A stretch of 64,000 nucleotides of DNA from an uncultured Coriobacteriaceae bacterium (GCA_944322305.1 CALUOP010000002.1:290892-354891), one strand, 5' to 3'; positions 37,701 to 45,607 are shown, numbered from the stretch's first letter. Notes: a model not told the origin generated them from the letters alone. Numbers and translations: made by a program.

Positions 37701-39811
37701 GTCCAGAAGCGCTCGGGGTGCGCGGGGTCGTGCTCGTAGAGGGGATGCTCGCCCAGGCTCGTGCCCAGCGCGGGGTTGGCCGCAGCCGTGGTGCCGGTGC
37801 CTGCGGTGGACTCGGTTGCGCCCTCGTCGCCGGCGGCCTCGGTCGCCACGTAGGGCGCGTCGTACGCTTCCACGCGCACGCGGGCGTTGTTGGAGGTCGA
37901 GTCGTTGCGCAGGAAGAGCATCGAGCCGTGCGTCTTGCCGGTGAGGTCGACGGTGATGCGGTTCTCCCCGTGCCCGAGCTTGCCGCGCTGCTCTAAGTTG
38001 AGCGAGGTGTAGTGGTTGGTGTCGGTGACGCCCGCCTGGCGCCAGGCCACGGAGAGCCTGGAGGGGTCGTCGGCCTCAACGTGGACGACGATCTCGTTTA
38101 CCTGGCCCGGCTTGAGGTAGAGCCCCGTGCCGTCGAGGTTGTCGAACTGGTAGCCCTGCTGGGTGCGCTGCGCCTCGGTGCCGGGGTTGCCCAGCTGGGA
38201 GAGCTCGATCACCGAGGAGCTAAGCGCGTCGCCGTGCTCGTCCAGGTAGGCGGCGTAGCGCTCGAGGCGCTCGATCTGCTGCAGGCGCACGCTCTTCTCG
38301 GGCGTGTCAAGGCCGGCGAAGTGGCTCTCCACCGCGTTGCGTATGTTCTCGAAGGCGTCCGGCGCGGTGAGCTCTTCTCGCAGCGCGAGGGCGAGGCCGT
38401 TGGTGAAGGGGTTGTCCAGCACGTCGAAGATCGCCGCCACCTCGGACGATGCGAGGGCGATGCGGCTGCTGTTTGCGGGGTCGATGCCCACCGACGCCGT
38501 CTGCTCGGGCGTGCCGCCGCGCTTCACCGACAGGCGGGCGAGAACCTCGCGCGCAACTTGGGCGGAAGGCGTTGTGGCGAGCGGGGCGCCGTTGTCCCAC
38601 GTGCCCGCGAGCACGACCTCGATGGGGTTGTCGGTGCTGTGGGCAGCCGGGGCGCCCGTGAAGCTGAGCGCCGCCCCCTGCGCGAGCTCGATGCGGTCGG
38701 TGCCCTCAAAGCGCGCGCCTGCGCCCAGCGTGAGCGAGCCGCCCGCGTCCACGCGCATGCCGAAGGTGTTGTTGGGCTTGTTGTCGCCGATGGTGCCGCC
38801 CTCGAACGCGAAGGAGCCGCCCGAGAGCACCTGCACCACGCCGTCGCTCGACACGTTGGAGCGGTTGCCCGCGATGGTGCCGTTGCGCATCTCGAACGAG
38901 CTGCCGGCCTCCACCGCGACCGCGGCGTTGCGCATGGCGAAGCTGTCGCGGATCTCGCCGCCGTCGAGCACGAAGGTGCCGGAGCGCACGTAGACGGCGC
39001 CCCACGGCTTCCAAGAGCAGTGGGCGCGCACGATTGCGGAGCCTTTGCCCATGGTGAGCGTTGAGGCGCCCTGCAGGGTGACAACGGCGTCGTTGGAGTC
39101 CTTGTCCTCGCCGTCCAAGGTGAGCGCGCCCGCCTCGCCGGCGCCCTCCAGCGTGAGCGAGGCCCCGTTGTTGACAAGGAACATGCCCACGGTCTTGCCG
39201 CCCGAGGTGGGGAAGGAGCCGCTGCGGGTCACCGTCACCTCGGCCGTGGCGCGCAGGGTGATGGTGAGGCCGCTGGTGATGACGATCTGCTCGTTGAGCA
39301 CCTGGTCGCGGGCAAGCTCGATGACGTCCCCGCTCTGGGCGGCGATCACGGCGCTGGAGAGGCTGTCGAACGGCAGGCGCTCGCTGCCGCGGACGATGGT
39401 TGCGGCGGCGTCCTCGGCGGCCTCCGGGGTGGCATCGCTGTCCGCGGTAGCGTCGGCGGCGTTGTCTGCGGTGGCGCTGTTCTCGACGGTGGTGTTGGCG
39501 TTGCTGTCGTTGTCGTCCGCGGCTTGGGGAGCGGCGTCGTCTTTCTCGGAGCCTTCTGCCTGGTTGGCGCTGGTGTTTGGGGTCGCGTCGTCGCCGGCGT
39601 TTTCCGTGCTGGCGGCAGCGCTCTTATCGCCGCTGGATGCCTCGTTCTTCTCGGCAGTCTCCGGCGTATCGGCGTTGCTGTTGGCGCTGTGGGCCGCCGT
39701 GGCGTCTGCCGCGTCCGTGGGGTGTCCCTCGGTGGCGTTTGCGCCGGCAGGCGTCAAGCTTACGGCGAGAAACGCGCCGAGCACCACGGGGGCGATTCTG
39801 TTGTGGGGCAT
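34754..39811 (-). CDS. Giant LPXTG-anchored M60/enhancin-type metalloprotease with beta-helix domain
   Basis: This secreted protein of about 1,685 residues has a signal peptide at 1-27 and an acidic Ala/Asp/Asn linker to about 135. A right-handed beta-helix-like domain (about 140-375) follows, with repeated GxxxTLxGG-type turns. The peptidase M60 domain (about 600-1060) contains SHEYGHMLDNN with zinc-binding His840 and His844 and downstream AEE for the third ligand. A stalk of about 435 residues (1172-1610) is nearly all D, E, G, P, N and Q. It ends in LPQTG (about 1650), a membrane helix and RRFRKS. M60 proteases cleave mucins and other O-glycoproteins. The start at 39811 has AAAGGAAC upstream. 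Open plus-strand frames beneath the stalk are compositional artefacts. Confidence 0.88.
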   Translation of the reverse strand: MPHNRIAPVVLGAFLAVSLTPAGANATEGHPTDAADATAAHSANSNADTPETAEKNEASSGDKSAAASTENAGDDATPNTSANQAEGSEKDDAAPQAADDNDSNANTTVENSATADNAADATADSDATPEAAEDAAATIVRGSERLPFDSLSSAVIAAQSGDVIELARDQVLNEQIVITSGLTITLRATAEVTVTRSGSFPTSGGKTVGMFLVNNGASLTLEGAGEAGALTLDGEDKDSNDAVVTLQGASTLTMGKGSAIVRAHCSWKPWGAVYVRSGTFVLDGGEIRDSFAMRNAAVAVEAGSSFEMRNGTIAGNRSNVSSDGVVQVLSGGSFAFEGGTIGDNKPNNTFGMRVDAGGSLTLGAGARFEGTDRIELAQGAALSFTGAPAAHSTDNPIEVVLAGTWDNGAPLATTPSAQVAREVLARLSVKRGGTPEQTASVGIDPANSSRIALASSEVAAIFDVLDNPFTNGLALALREELTAPDAFENIRNAVESHFAGLDTPEKSVRLQQIERLERYAAYLDEHGDALSSSVIELSQLGNPGTEAQRTQQGYQFDNLDGTGLYLKPGQVNEIVVHVEADDPSRLSVAWRQAGVTDTNHYTSLNLEQRGKLGHGENRITVDLTGKTHGSMLFLRNDSTSNNARVRVEAYDAPYVATEAAGDEGATESTAGTGTTAAANPALGTSLGEHPLYEHDPAHPERFWTFVQNIKAHADRATAGEVADMTLLQMGDDGHAQFSISATALARAYANITSEDEAIAYIKRSNKAIQNRLEFFWAFDGFDAAESGPNAISPARVHTAFTRTVSNPSTMYAFVRYFHMPEGDAASFLSGENMYSWGMSHEYGHMLDNNVIAVAEETNNLYSLAGSRQGGIEASKAAGIAFDPRKYYHGNAMRATERRDDELAQMAADPAYVPDWMNGDDWGTYIWTHVVTWWNVLHFFDDWDYGTYDFSASPYTKETAADVEKYGAYGATVRILRSNSEAVQTIKDLALNATSGEKYNRMAVAFTMATGYNVAEHLYELGERDLAPQVLEWCAQYPSMPRAVRYFSLNTDAAIINGAKTYAELEGSADAVAPTVTVQQGENGRVQVKAAMATSTLEQGTTAYELYRNGTLIGFSRDGSFEVAADAGASGTDAAATDGEGAGDAAGGTFDPEAYTVVAYDVRVNPSRAANVNGPVLDSEQPGGDNGEGEGEDGLPGGEGGLPGDGENGGTDAPDTPDAPDNDLPGNEEGEEQPGGDQPDGGEDSETPDDGTGDEQPGEGDGEDSESPDNGVGEDEGNQPGNDAGEEQPDNGEDNETPGGDSNGDQPDDEENNGSEVPDAPDNELPGEGEDNGSLPDGEDSEAPDNGVGEEQPGGNENNGADTEQPGDGGGNQPDGENGLPGDEENDGSDTPGTPGDGGEGEVILPDDEEESPDGDADDDTPGSDEQPDGDNGTDTEQPGDESENQPGGEDGLPGNGEDNEPEAPDTPEEEQPGAGDDNQPGDGDDENTGDPEGDNNVDGDNTPDNGEQPEEDGSGDTGAPEEDAGSDDGGNSNEDAPGDEENDSPDAPNTPGEEQPGDEGEVTLPDNGEDEESPDVEEEKPGDEEGNAPNNEEQPDEENADNGDNPAGENPNKPGSNPQPSNPSGIADAGDNTANQAPGDASSAANAGEQLPQTGDTALLPAGIAAVGSAIAFIGAAIARRFRKS

Positions 39812-39996
39812 GATGTTCCTTTCGCATCTCGCGCCTCGGGTTTGAGGCGTGGCCGCGCTGCGGATTTTGAGCGCGGAGGCATAGATATGTCTAGGTGCGA
39901 ATCCGTTATACCCTGTTAGCATTTTGCCGGCGGCTGGCCCGCGACCGGTTCCACGGGTTTTCCAAAACGTGACGAACGAGGTATTGTTTAGGGCAG

Positions 39997-40036
39997 ATGG
40001 GGACGGGCAAATGGGGACGGGTTCGTTTCAACCCGC
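39997..40036 (+). repeat. Dispersed repeat DR-G, copies a0/a
   Basis: ATGGGGACGGG (39997-40007) is followed by the fuller ATGGGGACGGGTTCGTTTCA (from 40011) ending AACCCGC. It lies between the M60 protease promoter side and the low-GC lipoprotein gene. The same repeat recurs in the same orientation at 41422, 41475, 44072, 44516, 45651, 45674, 59767 and 60584. Confidence 0.85.
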
Positions 40037-40197
40037 TCGTCGCCTTGTTTTGGCAGTGCCTTTCGCATCCGTTCGGTTACCGGATCGGAAATTTGCTAAC
40101 GGTCAAACTGAAAAAAGATATAGTAATTACCGACTATGGTTTCGAGTATTGCTAGGCCGGTCGGTGGCCAAGCTCTGTAGTTCGGGGAGGAGCGGTA

Positions 40198-40899
40198 ATG
40201 GATACGTTGAACATGCCGTCGAATGAAAACAACACCGAGCCCAACCATGGTGCAGCTGGAAACGCCGTGCACAAGTTTCACAAGCTCCGCAGTGTCTTGG
40301 CAAGCGCTGTGACTGTTACTGCGGTGACGAGCGTGGTTGCGCTGTGCAGCGGTTGCAACGGTCAGAGCGTCTCGTCAGGCGGTGGCGGAACAAACGGCTC
40401 TGATTCAGCTACGGCCGCTACCAGTCAAGAGCAAGAAACTTCAATTTCAAACAACCCATTAGACACAATCGATTCATCACAAGATGACTCTGACTGGCCG
40501 ACTATTATACATAAAGAAAAGACGGACAATGATGGAGTAATATTAACGACAGATGAATTAGCACAGGCGGCCGGAGTGGGCGACACTACAGAGCTTGCCG
40601 AACAAAGTCCAGAGTATGCATGCACACTCCTGGAGGAGTGGGCTGATTACTATGATTTAGGCGTAACCGAATGCTTTGTCGGGAATTACAACGATATGCC
40701 CATGCCAATCATCTCTACTGGCTATAAAACTGAAGACGGAACATATTATCTCATTACAATTGGCGTAAAACCTTCAAGCGATCAGTTTATTATCCAAATA
40801 GGACGTGGCGATGGAAGCGGTGAGACATATAGCTATGAATCAAGTGGCCTACCAGATTCTGACAGGCTCGAAGAAATCATAAGGACTAACAACCTGTAG
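40198..40899 (+). CDS. Low-GC putative lipoprotein of unknown function
   Basis: This 233-residue protein begins with a 32-residue polar/basic lead, then a hydrophobic segment (VLASAVTVTAVTSVVAL) and CSGC, a possible but atypical lipobox. A Ser/Thr/Gln-rich linker and a compact C-terminal domain (about 110-230; ISTGYKTEDGTYYLITIGVKPSSDQFIIQIG) follow. I recognise no family. From about 40430 codon use is strikingly AT-rich compared with neighbours, suggesting transfer. The start at 40198 has a good GGGGAGGAGCGG site. It lies between dispersed repeats a and b. Confidence 0.7.
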   Translation: MDTLNMPSNENNTEPNHGAAGNAVHKFHKLRSVLASAVTVTAVTSVVALCSGCNGQSVSSGGGGTNGSDSATAATSQEQETSISNNPLDTIDSSQDDSDWPTIIHKEKTDNDGVILTTDELAQAAGVGDTTELAEQSPEYACTLLEEWADYYDLGVTECFVGNYNDMPMPIISTGYKTEDGTYYLITIGVKPSSDQFIIQIGRGDGSGETYSYESSGLPDSDRLEEIIRTNNL

Positions 40900-40912
40900 A
40901 AGGTATATCGCA

Positions 40913-40945
40913 GATAAAGGTGCTCGCTTTACGAGCACCTTTATC
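40913..40945 (+). terminator. Perfect 14-bp terminator hairpin of the lipoprotein gene
   Basis: GATAAAGGTGCTCG (40913-40926) pairs perfectly with CGAGCACCTTTATC (40932-40945) around the loop CTTTA. It is 14 bp after the stop and is symmetric, so it can also end the convergent minus-strand ORF. Confidence 0.75.
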
Positions 40946-40969
40946 TATATAGTAGTCTTTAAAATCCAA

Positions 40970-41257
40970 CTATGATTTCTGCCCGAAGAAATCAATTTCC
41001 TTAATGACGTCCAACAAGGCCTGGGCGCGGCGAGTATCGTCAGCGATCGCCTTGGCTGCGTCGTGGGCAGCCGGGATTAGGCTACTGTCATCAGTCGTGC
41101 GAATCAATAGCAATAGTGTATCAAACTTATCCTCAGGTGTTAGGTCCAATTTATCAACCAGGGGACGCAGCTCAGTAATCGCCTGGCGCTTGATCGATTC
41201 CAGATCACCAGATAGAGCAGGCTGGTCAGGCTGGCCAGCAGCATTGTTATCGGCCAT
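40970..41257 (-). CDS. Small helical protein of foreign appearance, probably 5'-truncated
   Basis: This 95-residue frame contains a compact helical domain (SIKRQAITELRPLVDKL, KFDTLLLLIRTTDD, SLIPAAHDAAKAIAD, RRAQALLDVIKEIDFF). The ATG at 41257 has no ribosome site. The same frame stays open upstream to 41501 as an Asn/Pro/Gln-rich low-complexity stretch until it enters dispersed repeat b at 41446. I infer a longer protein whose 5' part was lost at the repeat. The domain style reminds me of small proteins annotated in Patescibacteria (Saccharibacteria), but this is recollection. G+C is far below the neighbours. Confidence 0.5.
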   Translation of the reverse strand: MADNNAAGQPDQPALSGDLESIKRQAITELRPLVDKLDLTPEDKFDTLLLLIRTTDDSSLIPAAHDAAKAIADDTRRAQALLDVIKEIDFFGQKS

Positions 41258-41421
41258 ATTGATGCCAGTATCGGCCTTAGTATCGGCGCTATTAACATTA
41301 ATTGGCTCAGCCTTGTCGCCCAGTGCAGATAGGTTGATGGGCTGTTTGCTGTCTAGGTTAGCCGGGGCTGGCTGCTGGTTAAAGACGTTGCTAACTGGGT
41401 TAACGTCGTTAATCGGGTTCG

Positions 41422-41446
41422 TTGGGGACGGGTTCGTTTCAACCCA
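41422..41446 (+). repeat. Dispersed repeat DR-G, copy b
   Basis: TTGGGGACGGGTTCGTTTCA followed by ACCCA. It marks the point where the truncated minus-strand ORF loses its start. Confidence 0.85.
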
Positions 41447-41474
41447 TTCCGTGGCAGAAAAAGGGGTGGATGAG

Positions 41475-41498
41475 CAGGGACAGGCTCGTTTTAACCCG
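41475..41498 (+). repeat. Dispersed repeat DR-G, copy c (diverged)
   Basis: CAGGGACAGGCTCGTTTTAA followed by CCCG, 28 bp after copy b. The ends match the family while several middle positions differ. Confidence 0.7.
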
Positions 41499-41597
41499 TT
41501 TTACGTTGCGGCGTAGGCGACATACTTGTTCCATAAAAGGCCAAAGGGGCGAGCCGGTTGGGTTGGCTCGCCCCTGCGAAAGGGCTCTGTTCAGTCC

Positions 41598-42734
41598 CTA
41601 CGGGTTGCTCACGGGGATCTCCACGTCGCCGACCGTCACGTTCACGATGTCGCCCGCAGCGACGATGCGGTCGTAGGTCACCGTCTTGGTGACGGCGCTC
41701 GTGCCGTCGTCCTGCTTCACGGCGGTGGTGTTGGCGTTGGTGGCGTCGAACGTGGTACCGTCCGCGAAGGTCACGGTGACGGGGAGGCCCAGGACCGCGT
41801 CCTGCTCGGCCAGCGCCTCGTCGCTCATCGCGCCGGAGGGGCCGAGGTCGCCGATCTGGCGGTCGATCGTGTAGTCGACCGTGATGCCGACGGAGGACAC
41901 CGCCACGGCGTCGACCGTGACGTCCGCGCCCTGCCAGGTGGTCTCCTGGCCGGCCGGGAGGTCGACAGTCGTGTCGACGTAGTTCATCGCGAACTTGAGG
42001 TTCCAGTCGCCTGAGACGATGGTGCGCGAGTCCTCGCCCTCCATGGTGCGGATGCCGCTCATCGAGAAGCGCATGGTGCGTCCGATGATACCTGCACCGT
42101 TCCAGGTGGTGAAACCCATGGACTCGGCGTACTGGATCGTGTTGTCGCCGGGTTCGGCGTCGTAGAACCAGGCCCCACCGCCCCCGGCCATGGTGCCGTC
42201 GACGTGGAAGGTCGCGTCGGCAACAAGGGGCAGCGTGCCGTTCTTGTTGGGCTCGATCCCCTCGAGCACGGAGGGGTCGTCGAACTTGACGGAGTACACG
42301 ACGGTGTAGTTTGAGCGGTCGCCCACCACGGCCTCGGCCGTCACGGTGACGCCGTTCGAGGTCGCGCTCGCACCGATGGGCCGGCCAACCTCGTTCAGGA
42401 GCTCGGTCTGGGCTGGCGCGTCGCCGAAGACGTCGGAGAGCACGTCGGCCGGGTTGGGCAGTACGCCCGCCGCTACGGCGACGGTGCCGCCCCCACCCAG
42501 AGCGAGCGCCAGAGCGAGCCCGGCGGCGACGCGGATCCAACGCCGCACCCGGAGCTTGGGCCGGCGCTTGGGCATGGTCAGGATCTCGGCGGGGATCCCG
42601 CCCCGGGCACTCTCCTCGACACCCCTTGTATCTGCAAGCTCCCTTAGGTTGTCGGTCATACGGGCTTTGGCTTCGTCGGAGAAGCGGAGGTTGTCCATCG
42701 ATCGGGTGTAGGCATCAAGCGGGGAAGTCATCAT
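41598..42734 (-). CDS. DUF4179-type membrane protein, probable anti-sigma partner
   Basis: This 378-residue protein has a cytoplasmic N-terminus (about 1-65), one transmembrane helix (AAGLALALALGGGGTVAVAAG) and a beta-rich extracytoplasmic domain with the DUF4179-like start NEVGRPIGASATSNGVTVTAEAVVGDRSNYTVVYSV. The gene overlaps the end of the upstream sigma-factor gene by 20 bp, the usual arrangement for a sigma/anti-sigma pair. ATG 42734 is preferred because GGGAG is correctly placed; ATG 42731 is next to it. The inducing signal is unknown. Confidence 0.8.
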   Translation of the reverse strand: MMTSPLDAYTRSMDNLRFSDEAKARMTDNLRELADTRGVEESARGGIPAEILTMPKRRPKLRVRRWIRVAAGLALALALGGGGTVAVAAGVLPNPADVLSDVFGDAPAQTELLNEVGRPIGASATSNGVTVTAEAVVGDRSNYTVVYSVKFDDPSVLEGIEPNKNGTLPLVADATFHVDGTMAGGGGAWFYDAEPGDNTIQYAESMGFTTWNGAGIIGRTMRFSMSGIRTMEGEDSRTIVSGDWNLKFAMNYVDTTVDLPAGQETTWQGADVTVDAVAVSSVGITVDYTIDRQIGDLGPSGAMSDEALAEQDAVLGLPVTVTFADGTTFDATNANTTAVKQDDGTSAVTKTVTYDRIVAAGDIVNVTVGDVEIPVSNP

Positions 42735-43242
42735 AGTCTCCCTTCAGGTCTTCTCTCAGGCGAGCCCGGGCGCGACTGAGGCGTTGGCGCACGGCGTCGT
42801 CGGTGGCCCCGACGATCTGCGCGATCTCACGTGTGGGGTAGCCCTCGTAATAGTGCAGGTAAACCACCTCGCGCTGTGGGAGCGGCAGTGCCATCACCGC
42901 GGAGAGCACGCGGCCGTCGCGTTGTTGGAGCTCGTCCTCGCCGGGCGCTGGCACCGCAGCGGGTTCCGGCACGGCGTCGAGGGGTGCCTCGGGGTGAGCG
43001 CCGCGGTCGCGCAGCAGGTTCCTGCAGGCGTTGGCCGCCACGCGTATGACCCAGGCGCGCTCGTGGCCGGGGTCGCGGAACGGCTCGTCGCGGCAGATGA
43101 GCTTCACGAGCGTGTCCTGGCAGACGTCCTCGGCGTCGGCCGTCGAGCGCAGGTAGGTGTAGCACACGCGCAGGACCAGGTCGGCGTAGGTGCGCACGAG
43201 CCGCTCGGGGTTGTGATCGGGTATGGCGTGTTGCTCCGGCAT
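42715..43242 (-). CDS. ECF-type RNA polymerase sigma factor
   Basis: This 175-residue sigma-70 family protein has region 2 (YADLVLRVCYTYLRSTADAEDVCQDTLVKLI) and region 4 (LPLPQREVVYLHYYEGYPTREIAQIVGATDDAVRQRLSRARARLREDL) joined by an acidic linker with no region 3. The start at 43242 has GAGGAGG eight bases upstream; the longer frame to 43302 lacks a site. It is likely activated when the DUF4179 partner releases it. Confidence 0.88.
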   Translation of the reverse strand: MPEQHAIPDHNPERLVRTYADLVLRVCYTYLRSTADAEDVCQDTLVKLICRDEPFRDPGHERAWVIRVAANACRNLLRDRGAHPEAPLDAVPEPAAVPAPGEDELQQRDGRVLSAVMALPLPQREVVYLHYYEGYPTREIAQIVGATDDAVRQRLSRARARLREDLKGDYDDFPA

Positions 43243-43484
43243 CGGCCGTCCTCCTCTCTTGCTCAATGGCGTGTTGCGAGGGCGCAGCTGCTCTTCCCTC
43301 ATCTATTACACACGGAAGAGTCCAAAATGTGACGGGATAGAGGACGACAGGTTTGCTTTACCCCTCCTGTTGTGCCGGTTGCCTTCCCCATCGTTCCGTT
43401 CTTTCATTCAAGGCCGGTTGCATTGCATTTGGATATAAATGGGTAAAATTGATAACAATCTGGAGCAAATCGGTGGAGGTTGTT

Positions 43485-43730
43485 ATGAGTAGTCAGCTCG
43501 CGACTCGTGTAGATGACGTTGAGGCCGAGCGCTTCCGCGAGACCACGCGTCTTCTCGGAACGACTCCGGCGGACGCGATGCGCATCTTCGTTTCTGCGTT
43601 TAACGCGCACAGGGGCTTTCCGTTCGACGTCAGGCTTACCGAGCCCACGGTTGAGGCGTTTGCCAGCGAACAGGAGGCCTCCGACTTTTCCGATCGCCTT
43701 GCCTTGAGGATGATGCGCGATGCGCGGTGA
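43485..43730 (+). CDS. RelB/DinJ-family antitoxin
   Basis: This 81-residue protein has the RelB pattern LATRVDDVEAERFRETTRLLGTTPADAMRIFVSAF (RHH DNA-binding unit), then GFPFDVRL and an acidic C-terminal helix. The ATG at 43485 follows GGTGGAGG. An AT-rich promoter region with TAAAAT (43444-43449) lies upstream. It overlaps the toxin gene by 11 bp. Confidence 0.85.
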   Translation: MSSQLATRVDDVEAERFRETTRLLGTTPADAMRIFVSAFNAHRGFPFDVRLTEPTVEAFASEQEASDFSDRLALRMMRDAR

Positions 43731-44040
43731 GATTTGGACCATGTGCGACGACCGGTACGCGAGCAAAGCTCGCCCAGTGGTCATTGTTCAGAGCGATGAG
43801 GTTCGCGGTTTTGAATCGGTGGTTCTGTGTCTGTTCACAACGTATGACAACGCGAGCGTTCCCACGCGCGTGCGCGTTGAGCCGTCTGCGGAAAACGGGC
43901 TTGAGCGAACGAGCTTCGTCATGACGGAGAAGATTGCCTCGGTAAGCCGGGACATGTTGGGAAGGCGTATCGGGGTGTTGGAGAACGATTACCTGGAACA
44001 GGTTTCCCGCGCGTTGATGACTGTGTTGGGCTTGGATTAG
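43720..44040 (+). CDS. PemK/MazF-family endoribonuclease toxin
   Basis: This 106-residue protein has the PemK/MazF fold signature: RGEIWTMCDD, KARPVVIVQSD, LCLFTTYDNASVPTRVRVEPSAENGLERTSFVMTEKIASVSRDML and a C-terminal helix. The conserved Arg (KARP) and Ser/Thr (RTSFVM) of the active site are present. MazF-type toxins cut mRNA. The mix of a RelB-type antitoxin with a MazF-type toxin is an exchange of partners, as is known for some TA systems. Repeat d begins 32 bp after the stop. Confidence 0.85.
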   Translation: MRGEIWTMCDDRYASKARPVVIVQSDEVRGFESVVLCLFTTYDNASVPTRVRVEPSAENGLERTSFVMTEKIASVSRDMLGRRIGVLENDYLEQVSRALMTVLGLD

Positions 44041-44071
44041 CCGCTCGCTGCTGCGGGTATTTTCTGGGTCA

Positions 44072-44097
44072 GGTGGGGACGTGTTCGTTTCAACCCA
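44072..44097 (+). repeat. Dispersed repeat DR-G, copy d
   Basis: GGTGGGGACGTGTTCGTTTC followed by AACCCA, immediately after the RelB-MazF-like cassette and before repeat array III. Confidence 0.85.
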
Positions 44098-44179
44098 TCG
44101 AGGGATGACGAAGATGGCATGGCACGCGGGATCAACCGTAAAAACAGTTCCGTGGCGTATGCATCGCAGCTGCGACGCT

Positions 44180-44500
44180 GCGCGTTTCTCTCGGCAGATG
44201 CGGGGGAGATGGGCGTTTGGAGCCGGTTTCTGCAGGTTCTTCTCGGCAGATGCAAAACGGGTTGGGACGGCGGTCGCCGGCTGGCGCGTTCTTCTTGGCA
44301 GGCGCAACCCGCAGAACCGTTCGAGGACCTTCTCGGCAGGTTCTTCTCGACAAGCACAGAGGCGGGGGAGGAGGCGCGCCAACGCGAGGCGCGCCCGTTT
44401 TGCATCTGCCGAGAAGAACGCGCAGGCCCCGATCCGTTTCCTGGGGAAATGCTGCAAGACGTCCGTACCTGCCGAGAAAAACGCGCTGCTTCTGGGGCCG
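44180..44500. repeat. Inverted repeat array III (TTCTTCTCGGCAG motif)
   Basis: The left arm has CTCTCGGCAG (about 44188), TTCTTCTCGGCAG (44237), TTCTTCTTGGCAG (44305), CTTCTCGGCAG (about 44330) and TTCTTCTCGACAAG (44341). The right arm has the inverse CTGCCGAGAAGAACGCG (44406) and CTGCCGAGAAAAACGCG (about 44470). One pair is perfect over 25 bp: 44237-44261 and 44394-44418, 132 bp apart. It lies between dispersed repeats d and e. Reading frames here are accidental. The layout is like arrays I and II, but the motif is different. Confidence 0.8.
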
Positions 44501-44515
44501 TTACAAAAAGGTTGG

Positions 44516-44540
44516 TTGGGGACGTGCTCGTTTCAGCCCA
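44516..44540 (+). repeat. Dispersed repeat DR-G, copy e
   Basis: TTGGGGACGTGCTCGTTTCA followed by GCCCA. It closes the array III segment before the Fic gene's 3' end. The remaining bases to 44632 show no gene. Confidence 0.8.
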
Positions 44541-44632
44541 TGCGTAACGGGCTTCGCGGCCGCTGAGGTCGCCCCTGCGGGCGTTTTTCATGCTGAACAT
44601 GTCTTGGCATATTTGCTTAGCATGGAGAACAG

Positions 44633-45607
44633 TTACACGCTGTTATGCAGCTCGTCTACAACAACCCACCTTCCGCCGCGTGCGCCGCCTTCATGCACGA
44701 GCAGGCCGTCTTTGCGCAGCTTGGCCACGAGGCGCTCGGCGGAGCGCTTTGAGCGGCCGAGCATGTCTGCCAGTTCAGAGACCGTTCTCGTTGGGTTAGT
44801 GGAGAAATAGGAGAGCGCTTGTCGCTCTCGAGCGTCAGACCCCTCGTCCGGGATCGCGAAGGGTCGCAGCGCGTCGCGGATGACCTCGAGCATGAACGTG
44901 ACGAACGCCTCCGACGAGCCGTTGCGGTTCGATTGCGCAAGCGCGGCGTAGTAGCCCTGCTGGCGCTCCCGGATGACGCTCTCGACGGGGAGCCAGGCGA
45001 GGGCCGGACGCCAGCGGGCGAGGAGCATCGTGTGCCAGAGCCTCCCCGTCCTGCCGTTCCCGTTGGCGAACGGGTGGATGAAATCGAACTCGTAGTGGAA
45101 GATGCAGGAGGAGAGAAGCGGGTGGAGGTCTGTCGAGGCGAGCCAGGCGAAAAGGTCGCCGACGACGCCGGGGACATAGCTGGCCGGCGTCCCCGCATGG
45201 ATGAGCTCGGCCCCATCGAAGACGCCGACGTTTTTGGCGCGGAAGCAACCGGCGCCTTCGACGAGCCCCTCCATCATCACGCGATGCGCGCGCAGGAGGT
45301 CTTCCGCGCTATACGGGTCAAGCGACGGGGCGAGGGCATAGGCGCGCTGGGCATTCTCCACCTCAAGGATGTCCCTGGCCGGCCCCAGCACGCGCTTGCC
45401 GTCCATGATGGCGGTCACCGCCTCTTCAGAGAGGGCGTTCCCCTCGATCATGAGCGATGAGCGGATGGTGCGTATCCGGAGCTCGCGGTGGAGCGTCGGG
45501 CTTGTGCTGAGCTCCGAGGCGGGGTGGATCATGCCGACGAGCTCGGCGATCTCCATGCAGAGGTTGCTGATCTCGGTTGTCTGCTCAAAAGGCGGCTCGT
45601 ATGCCAT
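44633..45607 (-). CDS. Fic-domain AMPylation-type protein, N-terminally inhibited class
   Basis: This 324-residue protein has the Fic core HPFANGNGRTGR (His178 catalytic, Asn-Gly-Asn-Gly-Arg for ATP). An N-terminal inhibitory helix SSLMIEGN (Ser51, Glu55) is the class II arrangement that blocks ATP until relieved. A C-terminal winged-helix (about 265-318; VSELADMLGRSKRSAERLVAKLRKDGLL) suggests DNA binding or autoregulation. Fic enzymes transfer AMP to target hydroxyls. The start at 45607 has AAGGAGG. The frame upstream to 45694 is just translated repeat DNA. Confidence 0.9.
   Translation of the reverse strand: MAYEPPFEQTTEISNLCMEIAELVGMIHPASELSTSPTLHRELRIRTIRSSLMIEGNALSEEAVTAIMDGKRVLGPARDILEVENAQRAYALAPSLDPYSAEDLLRAHRVMMEGLVEGAGCFRAKNVGVFDGAELIHAGTPASYVPGVVGDLFAWLASTDLHPLLSSCIFHYEFDFIHPFANGNGRTGRLWHTMLLARWRPALAWLPVESVIRERQQGYYAALAQSNRNGSSEAFVTFMLEVIRDALRPFAIPDEGSDARERQALSYFSTNPTRTVSELADMLGRSKRSAERLVAKLRKDGLLVHEGGARGGRWVVVDELHNSV

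Noticed and set aside
44081..44566. Plus-strand ORFs across array III
   Set aside because: Arg/Ser/Ala-rich shadow frames in several phases, each crossing dispersed repeats and inverted arms, with no start signals.
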